A stretch of DNA of 64,000 bases, taken from Bradyrhizobium guangdongense (lineage in GTDB: Bacteria > Pseudomonadota > Alphaproteobacteria > Rhizobiales > Xanthobacteraceae). The stretch spans positions 6,386,001-6,450,000 of the forward strand of contig NZ_CP030051.1 in the NCBI RefSeq assembly GCF_004114975.1. Direction: 5' to 3'. The position numbers and the translations under genes are program-made. Of this stretch, positions 44,308 through 52,595 are shown in pieces. A model generated the notes under the pieces. The model saw nothing but the letters and a program-made list of their open reading frames with translations, searched no databases and had not been told where the DNA came from. How positions within the stretch are numbered: position 1 is the stretch's first letter; each line of letters begins with the position of its first letter.

Positions 44308-45396
44308 ATGAAGGCGGACGACGTCATGATCCAAACTTCCTTTCGGAGCCGCACTCTCGCGTGGGCGGTGATATTGACGTTTGCGGGCACCGGTCTTGCC
44401 GCGGCCTGCTCGCGCGTACTCTGGGCCGACAATGGCCAGTCGGTCGTGGTTGCCCGCAACCTCGATTGGGTTGAGGACATGCGCTCCAACCTGTGGGCCT
44501 TTCCACGTGGCATTGCGCGCGGTGGCCTCAGCGGCGACGACAATTCGATTACCTGGACATCCAAATACGGCAGCGTCGCCGCCTCCTCCTACGACGTCGG
44601 AACAGCCGACGGCATCAACGAGAAGGGCTTGATCGCCAACGCATTGTGGCTCGCCGCTTCCGACTACGGCAAGCGCGATCAGGGCGTGCCGGGATTGTCG
44701 CTCAGCCTGTGGACGCAGTACATGCTCGACAATTTCGCGACCGTCGCCGAAGCCGTGGCCGCGACCGAGAAGCGCGATTTCCAGATCGTCCCCACCTCCT
44801 TCGTGGTCGCCGGCGCCGACATGGCCGTGACCATTCACCTGTCGCTGGCGGATGCGAGCGGCGATTCCGCGATCATCGAGATCACCGGCGGCACGCCTCA
44901 CGTCTATCACGACCGCTCCTACACGGTCATGACCAACGACCCGCCCTTCGCCGAGCAACTGAAGAACCTGCAGCGTTACCAGGGCTTCGGCGGCACGGAA
45001 CGATTGCCCGGCACGACCGAGGCAGCCGATCGGTTCGTCCGCGCGGCCTATTATCGGCAGCACCTGCCCAAGCCGAGCAATTACCGCGAGACCGTCGCCG
45101 GCGTGCTCTCGATCGCGCGCAATGTGGCCCAGCCCTTTGGCAGTTCGGACGCCAGGCATCCGGATCTGTCGCACACCATCTGGCGCGCGGTCGCGGACGC
45201 CACCGACCGCATCTACTTCTTCGAGTCAGTGCTCAGCCCAAACATCGTATGGGTTCGCCTCGATGGATTGGACTTTGCTGCGGGTGCTCCGGTGCGCAAG
45301 CTCGACCTCGTGCACGAGGGCGGCGACCTCGTCGGCGACGTGACCGGGTCATTCAAGCCGAGCGAGCCGCTCGTGTTCCGCAAAGGAGGATTGTGA
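44308..45396 (+). CDS. Linear amide C-N hydrolase (choloylglycine hydrolase/penicillin V acylase family)
   Basis: 362 aa from ATG 44308 (GTG 44299 is in frame). Signal peptide (SRTLAWAVILTFAGTGLAAA) cut before Cys of CSRVLWADNGQSVVVARNLD, giving an N-terminal cysteine nucleophile. Further family marks: ARNLDWVEDMRSNLWAFPRG, YDVGTADGINEKGLIANALW, GDSAIIEITGGTPHVYHDRS, YTVMTNDPPF and FVRAAYYRQHLPKPSNYRET. The likely product is a periplasmic amidase for bile-salt-like, penicillin or N-acyl-homoserine-lactone amides; the substrate cannot be fixed. A TTGACA sequence at 44244 could be a promoter -35 but no -10 is clear. Confidence 0.9.
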   Translation: MKADDVMIQTSFRSRTLAWAVILTFAGTGLAAACSRVLWADNGQSVVVARNLDWVEDMRSNLWAFPRGIARGGLSGDDNSITWTSKYGSVAASSYDVGTADGINEKGLIANALWLAASDYGKRDQGVPGLSLSLWTQYMLDNFATVAEAVAATEKRDFQIVPTSFVVAGADMAVTIHLSLADASGDSAIIEITGGTPHVYHDRSYTVMTNDPPFAEQLKNLQRYQGFGGTERLPGTTEAADRFVRAAYYRQHLPKPSNYRETVAGVLSIARNVAQPFGSSDARHPDLSHTIWRAVADATDRIYFFESVLSPNIVWVRLDGLDFAAGAPVRKLDLVHEGGDLVGDVTGSFKPSEPLVFRKGGL

Positions 45397-45444
45397 TCCG
45401 GCAGGCGTCGCAAAAGACGGATCTGTGAGACGTGCATCATGGCT

Positions 45445-46371
45445 TCACCCGGGCACTAGGCACGTTGCCATAACCTCGTCGAGCTCGACTTTCGAGAGCA
45501 CCCCGACCTCGGCAATGAAGACGATCCGTGCCCGCGGCACGCCCGGTGCAGGCGACTCGCCCGGCGCCAGGGTGGCGCGGCCGGCGGCGAACTGGAACAC
45601 CATCTGGCGGCCGGGCTGCTCGACGGTTTCGAACAGGCCCTTGGCGCGCGCAAGCTTTGGCGCAAGCCGGCCGATCGCCTGCTGCAGCCGCGGCAGCGAG
45701 AGCGGCTGGTCGGAGGTCCAGCTCAACGTCTCGAAGCGCTCTTCTGCCGGGCGTTTCGGTCCCGGATCGCGCGGCGCGGATGCGCGATCGCTCGCGAAAA
45801 ACAGCAGCGCGGACGGGATCTCGCCGTGCTTTGCATCGACCACGACGGCAGGGACGCGCTGCGCGCGGATGGCCTCGCGCATCCGCAGGCCTGCGCCTTC
45901 ATCCGCCAGATCCAGCTTGCTCAACGCGACGATATCGGCGACGCGCAGTTGCGAGCGTTGGAGCGCATCGTCCAAGGCCGCCGGCGGCGTCGCGGCGTCC
46001 AGCACACAAAGCACCGTTTCCACCGGCGCCTCGCGCAGGATGACGGGATCCATCAGGTTGCGGACGATATCGGCGGGATCGGCGACACCGCTGGTTTCGA
46101 TGACGATGTAATCAGGCTTCGGATCACGCCGCAGCAACGTCGAGAGCGTGCGCAGGAGATCACCTTCAAGCGAGCAGCAGATGCAGCCGTTGCTGAGGCT
46201 CACCACTCCGTCGCTTGCGCCCGCGATCAACTCGGCATCGATGTTGATCGCGCCAAAATCGTTGACGACAGCGGCGATCCGCCGCCCGTCCGCGTTGGCC
46301 AGCAGATGGTTGACGACCGTCGTCTTGCCCGCCCCCAGAAAGCCCGTCACAAGGAGAATGGGGACCGGCAT
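45445..46371 (-). CDS. CobW-type GTP-binding metallochaperone (COG0523)
   Basis: 308 aa. Walker A VTGFLGAGKTTVVNHLL; the CxCC metal-binding motif in GCICCSLEGDLLRTL; switch-like FGAINIDAELI; Walker B YIVIETSGVADP; guanine-specificity ALSKLDLAD. The C-terminal CobW_C domain is present (AKGLFETVEQPGRQMVFQFA). Members of this family load zinc, cobalt or other metals into partner enzymes. The partner here could be the amidohydrolase directly upstream (3-bp gap), which belongs to a zinc-dependent superfamily. No Zur-type site was seen. Confidence 0.92.
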   Translation of the reverse strand: MPVPILLVTGFLGAGKTTVVNHLLANADGRRIAAVVNDFGAINIDAELIAGASDGVVSLSNGCICCSLEGDLLRTLSTLLRRDPKPDYIVIETSGVADPADIVRNLMDPVILREAPVETVLCVLDAATPPAALDDALQRSQLRVADIVALSKLDLADEGAGLRMREAIRAQRVPAVVVDAKHGEIPSALLFFASDRASAPRDPGPKRPAEERFETLSWTSDQPLSLPRLQQAIGRLAPKLARAKGLFETVEQPGRQMVFQFAAGRATLAPGESPAPGVPRARIVFIAEVGVLSKVELDEVMATCLVPG

Positions 46372-46374
46372 GGA

Positions 46375-47865
46375 TCAGTTCCCGACGACGGGACGGCGCA
46401 CGGGCTTTCCCGGCCGCGCCGCGACGTCGAGCACGCCGTCGCTGATCAGCACCTGACCGCTGACCACGAGGTGCCGCACGCCCTCCGACGGGCGGTTCAT
46501 TGCCGTGAAGGTCGCGCGGTCCGATAGCTTCTCATAGTCGAACACGACGATGTCGCCATCCGCATCCCTGGCGAGCCGGCCCTTGGCGCGCATCGCGGGC
46601 GTGCTCTGCGACAGGATCTCCGCGGGAATCAGCGCGCATTTGCGGATGCCTTCGAGCAGCGACACAGCCTTGCGCTCGCGCACCCATTCGCGGATGAACT
46701 TCGTGAAGCAGCCGGCCGAGCGCGGATGCGAGGTGGCGTCATCGGGCAGCGGCCAGGCGTCGCCCTTGTAGGTGCTGCCGTCAGACAGCGTCCATGGCAT
46801 CGCGTCGGACGCGATCGCGCCGCCGGGATAGAGCACCGACATATCGAGCAGGTCGCGGTGATGCGCATTGTTCTCGGTGTCGAGGATGTGCCAGAGCACC
46901 AGCGAGGACGGCTCCTCGGCCTGCGCTTTCAAGAGCTCCTCGCGGTCGTGGAAGCGATAGCCGTCGGTCACGCGCTGCACGGAATCGTAACCGGTGCCGT
47001 TGCGTTCGACAAACTGGGGATCGCTGAAGAACGCCGCCGCCAGCACGGTCGAGCCGGTGCCATAAGGGTAAGCCTCGACGGTGATGGGGAGCCCTTGCGC
47101 CTGTGCCTTCTCGATCAGCACGCGGCAGCGCTCGACGTCGGTCTTGCTCGACGAATTGAAATGGCAGATGTGCATATGTGCGCCGGTGGCGCCGGCGTAG
47201 CCGATCAGGCGGATATAGGCCTCCGCGGCGCTTTCGGGGTCGATGCGCGACATGTAGGCGACGTGGGTAAAGGTCGGTACGTTCTGCTTGGCTGCGAGCT
47301 GGCAGACCGCCGTCAGCTCCTGCACGCCGGCGCCCGGCGCATAGGCGTTCAAGATACCGATGCCGATACCGCCTTCATTCAGGCCGCGCGCCAGGCGCTC
47401 GAGGATGCCGGCGACCTCCGCATCGGTCGCGACATTGTCCATCCAGCGGCGGTCGCGCATGGCGTTGCCGAACGCCTCCAGCGAGCTCTCGGCATTGGAG
47501 CCCGTCATCGCGCCGATGCGCGCGAAGGCCCAGTTGGTGGCGGCGCCGTAATTCAGTACGCGGCCTCGCCTCGCCTGCCGCTCGTACCAGGACGCGACCG
47601 GCAGCACGCCGGCCTCGAGATCGAGCGTCGTCGTCACGCCGTCGAACGCCTGCATGCGGTCAGCCGGGATCGACTGGCCGTGGGCGTGCAGATCGATGAA
47701 GCCGGGCGCGACCACGAGCCCGGTCGCATCGATCACCCGCTCGGCGCCGCCGAGTGACGAGCCGACCGCAGCGATCCTGCCTTCCACCACCGCCACGTCG
47801 CCAACGGCATCCATTCCGCTCGCGGGATCCACAACCCGGCCGCCAGAGATCACCAAACCGCCCAT
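46375..47865 (-). CDS. D-aminoacylase / N-acyl-D-amino-acid deacylase-like amidohydrolase
   Basis: 496 aa. Amidohydrolase fold: LVISGGRVVDPASGMDAVGD, the metal site VVAPGFIDLHAHGQS (HxH), TTLDLEAGVLPVASWYERQA, IGIGILNAYAPG, HMHICHFNSSSKTDVERCRV, ASDAMPWTLSDGSTYKGDAW (catalytic Asp) and LSQSTPAMRAKGRLARDADG. Length and motif order match the N-acyl-D-aspartate/glutamate deacylase or D-aminoacylase class. Its stop lies 3 bp upstream of the CobW start, so the two are one operon and CobW may be its zinc chaperone. Confidence 0.88.
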   Translation of the reverse strand: MGGLVISGGRVVDPASGMDAVGDVAVVEGRIAAVGSSLGGAERVIDATGLVVAPGFIDLHAHGQSIPADRMQAFDGVTTTLDLEAGVLPVASWYERQARRGRVLNYGAATNWAFARIGAMTGSNAESSLEAFGNAMRDRRWMDNVATDAEVAGILERLARGLNEGGIGIGILNAYAPGAGVQELTAVCQLAAKQNVPTFTHVAYMSRIDPESAAEAYIRLIGYAGATGAHMHICHFNSSSKTDVERCRVLIEKAQAQGLPITVEAYPYGTGSTVLAAAFFSDPQFVERNGTGYDSVQRVTDGYRFHDREELLKAQAEEPSSLVLWHILDTENNAHHRDLLDMSVLYPGGAIASDAMPWTLSDGSTYKGDAWPLPDDATSHPRSAGCFTKFIREWVRERKAVSLLEGIRKCALIPAEILSQSTPAMRAKGRLARDADGDIVVFDYEKLSDRATFTAMNRPSEGVRHLVVSGQVLISDGVLDVAARPGKPVRRPVVGN

Positions 47866-47869
47866 ACCG

Positions 47870-48151
47870 TCACCTCGCCAAACTATCTTTCAAACCCTCC
47901 AAAGGCCCGGCAGCAGCTTCGGAGGCAGAGACCGGCCGCATAGTGCAGATTTTTGAGGGAACGAGCACCACCGCCGCTGCCGATGCTGCATGCTTGTACG
48001 TGAGGCCCGTCAACCAGGAGCTAGATCGGGGCTTGCAGCACAATGGCGGGGTCCATTTGCCGGCAAAGGCCGTTACGCCCTCAGTAAGGATGACGTCGAC
48101 CCAAAATTTCGGGCCCGGCTCGCCAGACGAAGCACGATCCATCGCGGCCAC
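47870..48151 (-). CDS. Doubtful hypothetical ORF (93 aa) upstream of the amidohydrolase
   Basis: ORF from ATG 48151 ending 4 bp before the amidohydrolase start. Composition is neutral (GEPGPKFWVDVILTEGVTAF, PPLCCKPRSSSWLTGLTYKH, AVVLVPSKICTMRPVSASEA). No family recognised, no ribosome site or clear codon bias. If real it would be coupled to the amidohydrolase; it may equally be leader sequence. Confidence 0.25.
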   Translation of the reverse strand: MAAMDRASSGEPGPKFWVDVILTEGVTAFAGKWTPPLCCKPRSSSWLTGLTYKHAASAAAVVLVPSKICTMRPVSASEAAAGPLEGLKDSLAR

Positions 48152-48166
48152 AGTCGTGGCAGCCAG

Positions 48167-48700
48167 TTACGACGGCAACCGCCACTCGGCGATTATCCGC
48201 ACCGGCGGGAAGACAACGCAATCCACCACGTCGAACGTCAGCTCGATGCTGCGGTCGAACGCCCGCGCAAAGGCAATGGCGTCATTGCGCCGTTCGTCGG
48301 CGACGGCAGTGCCGAGGGTACAATGCGGAATCCATGCGCCCGGCCGATAGTGAGGACGACAATGTGCCGGATCGATTGCCGCGCTGACGGCGCGGTGGAT
48401 ACGGGCCAGGGCGCTGTCGACCACCGGCTCCGCCCAGAGCACAAGCGGAGAGCCTTCGAACCAGCGTATTCGCTTGAATTCGATCCGCAGTTGCGTTTCA
48501 CCAACAACGGCTGCCAGCATGGCGTCCCATGCGACCTGTTGTTCGATCGCGGACCCATCGTAGATCGCAAATGTAAAATGCGGGCGGTAGCCGAGCGCGC
48601 GCATCGATGGTGCGGCCTCGAATGCGCCGACCTGATCCCACAATCGCTCGATCTCGGCTGCCGAATTGTTGTCGGCTCGAATGTTGATCGCCAATGCCAC
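48167..48700 (-). CDS. 2'-5' RNA ligase/2H phosphoesterase-family protein
   Basis: 177 aa from GTG 48700 (MALAINIRADNNSAAEIERL); the open frame to 48793 has no better start. Two catalytic H-x-T/S-x motifs: HFTFAIYDG and HCTLGTAVA, separated by about 90 residues, with RPHYRPGAWIPHCTLGTAV and FPPVRIIAEWRLP as C-terminal strands. 2H enzymes hydrolyse or transfer cyclic phosphates in RNA or nucleotide metabolism. No partner gene adjoins it. Confidence 0.82.
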   Translation of the reverse strand: MALAINIRADNNSAAEIERLWDQVGAFEAAPSMRALGYRPHFTFAIYDGSAIEQQVAWDAMLAAVVGETQLRIEFKRIRWFEGSPLVLWAEPVVDSALARIHRAVSAAIDPAHCRPHYRPGAWIPHCTLGTAVADERRNDAIAFARAFDRSIELTFDVVDCVVFPPVRIIAEWRLPS

Positions 48701-48793
48701 GGGCTCACCCGGGGGGGTAGAACAACCAATCAAGATCGATGGGGGAAAATTTGCAGAATTGGCGCGCCATTCAGAACAAAACTGCGAACTCAT

Positions 48794-49239
48794 ATATCAT
48801 TGAAGTTATTATATAAAATGAACATGCCTGACAAGTGGTCGAGTTTAGGAAGCGAGTGCTTCCCGAACAAGTACCGGGGCTTGTGAGCGGGGCGGAGCCC
48901 AATTTGGGCAGCTGTTGAGTTGCACAATTGTCGGCCGAGGGACCGAAATGTGGACACGGACATTGTGTGGTGTCCAGGGCAGCTTTTCCGAATGCCGCGA
49001 GATTTCCAGATTGTGGCCCGCGGGGGAAGCCGGTCCATCCTAATTGCGGTCCCCGGCCAAGCCCACCTTAGCGCTACGCGCCTAGATATTTCCGAAATGG
49101 GGGAACGCCGGTCTGGGGGGACTATTGCCTCTGCGGCGGCGGAAATTTTGCGAGGAGCAGGACAGTCACCATCGCGGCCGGAGCGGCGTAATGCCCGCTT
49201 AGTCGCGATCAAGCCACCCCTCCAAGCAAGAGAAATATC
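48794..49239. other. Gene-poor region, AT-richer start
   Basis: 446 bp. An AT-rich stretch (TATATCATTGAAGTTATTATATAAAATG) lies at about 48790-48817 and may be a promoter. A 107-aa plus-strand open frame (48920-49243, starting TTG, with FQIVARGGSRSILIAVPGQA in the middle) is not supported by a ribosome site or recognisable domain, so it is not called. Nothing else seen. Confidence 0.5.
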
Positions 49240-49413
49240 ATGAACAGGTCGAAGCCAACCCATTTCCGCAACTCGTTGAATTTGAGAGACAAGGTGCAGG
49301 TCAAGATCCTGCGCAAGCGGCTCAAGCTGACGGATGAGCAGTTTAGCAGCGTCCTTCGCAAATCGGGCATTTCAATCTCGGCTATCGCCAAGGAAGCCGC
49401 TACTTTGAAGTGA
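49240..49413 (+). CDS. DUF3606-family small protein (57 aa)
   Basis: ATG 49240, AAGAG 5 bp upstream. Protein MNRSKPTHFRNSLNLRDKVQ-VKILRKRLKLTDEQFSSVLR-KSGISISAIAKEAATLK. The pattern 'V..L.KRL.LTDEQ...VL.K.G.S..AI' is that of DUF3606, small helical proteins of unknown function common in Rhizobiales and other proteobacteria. Confidence 0.7.
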   Translation: MNRSKPTHFRNSLNLRDKVQVKILRKRLKLTDEQFSSVLRKSGISISAIAKEAATLK

Positions 49414-49497
49414 CGAACAGCAGCGACGGGCATGAAGATAGTCTTGTCTCCATTGTCTTGCGACGCGATTGATTGTCTTTTCGATTGTCCCAGTAGC

Positions 49498-49938
49498 TCA
49501 ATCGCGACAGATGCTTCCAGATTCGTCGGCGTATCGCCAACGATATAGCGCCCGGGCAACCGGATCACGCGGCGCGAACATGGCTGGGTTACTGACTGCC
49601 GGCCGGTCATCACTCATTGAACACCAGCCGTCCGCCTTAATGCAGATCTCGACTCGAGCGTCCCTTTGCGCTCGATACGGATTATTTGTCCCACCGTTGT
49701 GAGCTTCCGTCCATTTTGCCGCGTCGGAGGCCGTTAACTTGTCTGCATCATTCTCGCACTGCTTTGCGATCTGAATCAGACGGTCGCGGGGAAAAGCATA
49801 GTATCTCACGGCATGGGGAATCAGCGCGAGCGCAATGGCTGCTGCCAACGTGAGCTTGATCAATCTCAGCAAATGGCGCCCCAACCGACAAACAAAACAG
49901 TAGAAGAATGCTCGACAGGCTTCACCTCGGGGCCGCAC
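49498..49938 (-). CDS. Hypothetical membrane-anchored protein
   Basis: 146 aa from GTG 49938, start uncertain (several in-frame TTG downstream). A basic segment with one TM helix (LIKLTLAAAIALALIPHAVR), then a soluble region with YYAFPRDRLIQIAKQCENDA-DKLTASDAAKWTEAHNGG, four cysteines in all (CENDA, EICIKADGWCSM, SICRD), and a C-terminal YRWRYADESGS. The cysteines may form periplasmic disulfides. No family recognised; lies in the accessory stretch. Confidence 0.5.
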   Translation of the reverse strand: MRPRGEACRAFFYCFVCRLGRHLLRLIKLTLAAAIALALIPHAVRYYAFPRDRLIQIAKQCENDADKLTASDAAKWTEAHNGGTNNPYRAQRDARVEICIKADGWCSMSDDRPAVSNPAMFAPRDPVARALYRWRYADESGSICRD

Positions 49939-49954
49939 GCTGCGCCAAGGTATT

Positions 49955-50191
49955 TCACCGCTTCACAGGCTCAGTCGGTTTCGCGGTATCCCATGGGCGT
50001 TTGCCGGACGCGTCACGATCCCATGGGCGCGCAACCGATGCTGATTTCTCTTCCAATACATCTTTAGCGCGTGCCGCCTTGATCTGGTCGCGAATTGACA
50101 TTTCTGTTGCAGCAGGCGCTTGCTCGGCCGCTCGAACGTTAGCACTGGATGACAAGAAGAGGATCGCGCCGACCACCAAGATCTTTTCCAT
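49955..50191 (-). CDS. Small secreted hypothetical protein (78 aa)
   Basis: From ATG 50191: MEKILVVGAILFLSSSANVR-AAEQAPAATEMS. A signal peptide (cleavage near RAAEQ) is followed by a short Lys/Ala-rich helix and a repeated RPWD motif (ARPWDRDASGKRPWDTAKP). No ribosome site was evident. Probably an exported peptide; function unknown. Confidence 0.5.
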   Translation of the reverse strand: MEKILVVGAILFLSSSANVRAAEQAPAATEMSIRDQIKAARAKDVLEEKSASVARPWDRDASGKRPWDTAKPTEPVKR

Positions 50192-50487
50192 CAATGCCGA
50201 TAGCACGATCACCCGTTGTTGTCCGATCTATCTTCGACCCCAGCGCGGAGCTAACAACAACGATCGCCTTCCACGCAACGCAGTCGACGCAGTGATAGTC
50301 AGCCGAAGGCTGCCGTGCAGCTTATGCAGGTGTGCCAGGCTAGACAGCGGACTTTGAGATCCTCGTGCGGGCCGCCGGACCAGCAACCATTTTCTGCCAC
50401 ATCTCTTGTCCTCCATCACCGATCGAGGCTGCACAAGGGGCATCGGTCGCTGGCACATGGAACTTCCGTCTGTCTCCGGAGTGCGTC

Positions 50488-50733
50488 ATGACCCGGTACT
50501 ATTTCGATCTCGTCGACGATGACGGCCTGTTCCTTGACGAGGAAGGTCTGGAACTTGCTGACTTTCGGGCGGCGCAGGTTGAGGCGGCAAAGTCATTGGC
50601 CGACATGGCACGGGATGCGACGTATGAATCTGGCAGTTCTTCAAAGCGCCATATGGCAATTGCGGTACGGGACGACGCCGGTCCCGTGATGCATGTGGGG
50701 TTCGAATTTGGCGACGGAGGGCGGCAACAGTGA
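50488..50733 (+). CDS. DUF6894 family protein (81 aa), copy 1
   Basis: ATG 50488 with GGAG 7 bp upstream. MTRYYFDLVDDDGLFLDEEG-LELADFRAAQVEAAKSLADM, then KRHMAIAVRDDAGPVMHVGF-EF. The pattern 'RY(Y/F)FD(I/L)...D.EG.EL.....A..EA...LA.MAR...' with a 'VRD..G.V....F.F' end is the DUF6894 signature. Small beta-alpha-beta cytosolic protein; function unknown. Three further copies occur at 57-60 kb. Confidence 0.82.
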   Translation: MTRYYFDLVDDDGLFLDEEGLELADFRAAQVEAAKSLADMARDATYESGSSSKRHMAIAVRDDAGPVMHVGFEFGDGGRQQ

Positions 50734-50847
50734 CAGGGCCTATGGGTGCCGGCGTTGCTCCTCGATCCACCTTCGAGCATCCATGAGGTCGCCCCTCGTC
50801 GCGCCGCAATAGCGGTCAAGCGTCCGCCTCACGCTTGACTGCGCCGC

Positions 50848-51195
50848 CTACCTCTTTTTTGCCGACCCGAAATCCGGCTGCCAGGCGACCTCTTTCCGGC
50901 TGGGCTGTGCTGCGATCACCTTGGCTTTTTCCTTCTTCGGCTTCTTGGCTTCGCGATTGCCGCGTTGCTGTCCCTTGCCCATGACGTCCATCTCCTGTTG
51001 GGGTTCAAGTTCTTTCAGTTCGTCCGACTGCAGGATGCGCCCGCGAGGCGTGCAGACGCGGACATCCATGTAACCGTCGCGCAGCAGCTTTCGCGCGAGC
51101 CGCAGTGCAACGATCGCGCTGCCACGGCCGAGATTGGCGCTGCCATATTCGTTGGTCCCCATGACCAGGTAAGGCACGCGCGTTGCCTTAGCCAT
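50848..51195 (-). CDS. Hypothetical basic protein (115 aa)
   Basis: From ATG 51195 (MAKATRVPYLVMGTNEYGSA), overlapping the stop of the upstream 32-aa membrane peptide by 8 bp, so translationally coupled. LGRGSAIVALRLARKLLRDG-YMDVRVCTPRGRILQSDELK gives a small alpha/beta domain. The C-terminal 40 residues are Lys/Arg-rich (KGQQRGNREAKKPKKEKAKV) and probably disordered, perhaps nucleic-acid binding. No family recognised. Confidence 0.65.
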   Translation of the reverse strand: MAKATRVPYLVMGTNEYGSANLGRGSAIVALRLARKLLRDGYMDVRVCTPRGRILQSDELKELEPQQEMDVMGKGQQRGNREAKKPKKEKAKVIAAQPSRKEVAWQPDFGSAKKR

Positions 51196-51286
51196 TGAGG
51201 ATGGCCGCAGCACACACCAGAAGCAAAAGGAACAACGGAACGATCACCGGCGGGACCATCCATTCCGAGGCGCGAAAACGCGACAT
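51188..51286 (-). CDS. 32-aa single-pass membrane peptide
   Basis: ATG 51286 with AGGAG 7 bp upstream. MSRFRASEWMVPPVIVPLFL-LLLVCAAAILNG: a short basic/aromatic head and one hydrophobic helix of about 20 residues. Stop overlaps the ATG of the next gene. The Arg-Phe head, the 'EWMVPP' motif and the coupling to the downstream basic protein suggest a real, expressed peptide. I recall similar peptides in bradyrhizobia, but no function is known. Confidence 0.7.
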   Translation of the reverse strand: MSRFRASEWMVPPVIVPLFLLLLVCAAAILNG

Positions 51287-51541
51287 CGAGCGCTCCTGCA
51301 ACTCTGTCGGCGGGAGCGCACGTGACCCTCAGTCACCGGTCGATGCCGTTGAGAAGTGCGGTGATGCGACAACCCTACGCCTGCGAGGCGCCAATAGCGA
51401 GTGCTAAAACGCAGTTCGGGCAAGGCTGCACTGCGACGTCAGCGCGCGGCAATGGCGAATGTGCTGGCTATTGCTCAATGACGGGCGCATGGTCGTCGCT
51501 GTCGGTCGGTTAGGGCCCCTCTTGCAAAAAGGCAGGCGTGC

Positions 51542-51802
51542 ATGACCATCCGCTCACGGCGAGAGACCGTCACGTTCAGACATCCGTTCCGAATCCGCGG
51601 CATCGAGCGGCTGCTGCCCGCCGGCGCCTACGAGGTCATCACTGATGAAGAAACGATCGAGGGTCTCACCTTCTCGGCCTATCGCCGCATCGCCACGATG
51701 ATTATGGTGCCGGCGGAAGGCGTTCGCGACTCAATGGAGATGCTCTCGATCGGCTCAGTCGATCTCGCCAATGCGCAGGCTGCGGATGCGAGCGCCGCAT
51801 GA
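51542..51802 (+). CDS. Conserved hypothetical protein (86 aa)
   Basis: ATG 51542. MTIRSRRETVTFRHPFRIRG-IERLLPAGAYEVITDEETIE, GLTFSAYRRIATMIMVPAEG, and a C-terminal Ala-rich end. Beta-rich cytosolic protein of a type common in bradyrhizobia; function unknown. Its stop overlaps the next gene (ATGA), so it is co-translated with the frameshifted gene. Confidence 0.7.
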   Translation: MTIRSRRETVTFRHPFRIRGIERLLPAGAYEVITDEETIEGLTFSAYRRIATMIMVPAEGVRDSMEMLSIGSVDLANAQAADASAA

Positions 51803-52088
51803 CTGACCATCCCGTAGATCTCGACAAGCATCGCGGCATGGCTGCGCAGAAGGCTACCGATCTGCGCCGCGCGCTGGCAGACGTCGAGGCCCGTGTCAGG
51901 GAATTGCGTGAGCGGGAGGCCGAACTTGAACACCGCATGATGACGGTGCCCGCCGCTTCCTGGCCGGAGGCTGCGGTCAAGGCGCGGCACCTGCTCAACC
52001 TCTATGCCGCGAGCCTGCCCGCCGAGGATACGAGGCGCTGGTCGCGTCGTTGCTCGACGACTTCGTCCGGCTCTCGGGCGAGGACTGA
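51799..52088 (+). pseudogene. Coiled-coil hypothetical gene with a frameshift near 52028
   Basis: ATG 51799 coupled to the upstream gene. Residues 1-76 form a helical protein (MTDHPVDLDKHRGMAAQKAT-DLRRALADVEARVRELRERE-AELEHRMM) through LLNLYAASLPAED. In the other frame the sequence then reads YEALVASLLDDFVRLSGED followed by TGA at 52086. The continuation is coherent, so a one-base deletion near 52028 is likely. In the present frame translation runs on into the DUF1488-type gene's frame to 52428 (210 aa), giving a basic, low-quality stretch. Either a mutation or a base error. Confidence 0.7.
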
Positions 52089-52149
52089 CGGCAGAGCAAC
52101 TCTCCGAACGCGCGAACGTGCCAGCAACGGTCACTTAAAGGAGGAAGCC

Positions 52150-52428
52150 ATGACGCTCACGAGCGGTCGCTACATCGGCCACGAATATGACCGGATGATC
52201 GTGCTGTTCTCGATGCAGGACGGCGGTAAGGAAATTCCCTGCGCGATCTCGACCACCGCGATGGACTATCTTGAGCGCGGCCCGCAGGTCCGCCCCGAGC
52301 AGCGCGAAGCCCAATTCGTCCGCCTACGCGACCGCATCGAGGCCCGCGCGGCCAGCAAGTATCGAGCGACGGAACTTGAAGGAGATCCTCGGGGTATCGT
52401 GCTGCGCGGCATCGATTTCAGAACCTAA
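52150..52428 (+). CDS. DUF1488-like protein (92 aa)
   Basis: ATG 52150 with a near-perfect AAAGGAGG 5 bp upstream. RYIGHEYDRMIVLFSMQDGG-KEIPCAISTTAMDYLERGPQ, then REAQFVRLRDRIEARAASKY. 'I.V.F...DG..EI.C.IS..A...L', followed by a helix with 'R..IE..A..KY', is the DUF1488 pattern. Function unknown. The preceding gene is in the same frame because of a deletion, so automated calls may fuse them. Confidence 0.65.
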   Translation: MTLTSGRYIGHEYDRMIVLFSMQDGGKEIPCAISTTAMDYLERGPQVRPEQREAQFVRLRDRIEARAASKYRATELEGDPRGIVLRGIDFRT

Positions 52429-52442
52429 CAACATGCCATGTC

Positions 52443-52592
52443 GTGATCTGGGAATCGCTTAGGCGAATTCTTCACAAGTTGGCCCCGGCGCCCGATAACT
52501 CGCCCGGCAGAGACGGACAGGCCGATGCTCAAGACAACGTCAATGCGTTCTGGACGTCGCAAGGAACCCGTAAGCGACTGAAGGCCAGTTAA
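52443..52592 (+). CDS. Possible 49-aa peptide (doubtful)
   Basis: GTG 52443 to TAA 52592, MIWESLRRILHKLAPAPDNS-PGRDGQADAQDNVNAFWTSQ-GTRKRLKAS. The N-terminal amphipathic helix and Asp/Gln-rich middle are protein-like but no ribosome site is evident and no family is known. Confidence 0.25.
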   Translation: MIWESLRRILHKLAPAPDNSPGRDGQADAQDNVNAFWTSQGTRKRLKAS

Positions 52593-52595
52593 CGA

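Noticed and set aside
48920..49243. 107-aa ORF on the plus strand
   Set aside because: TTG start, no ribosome site, no recognised domain; overlaps the region before a better small gene.
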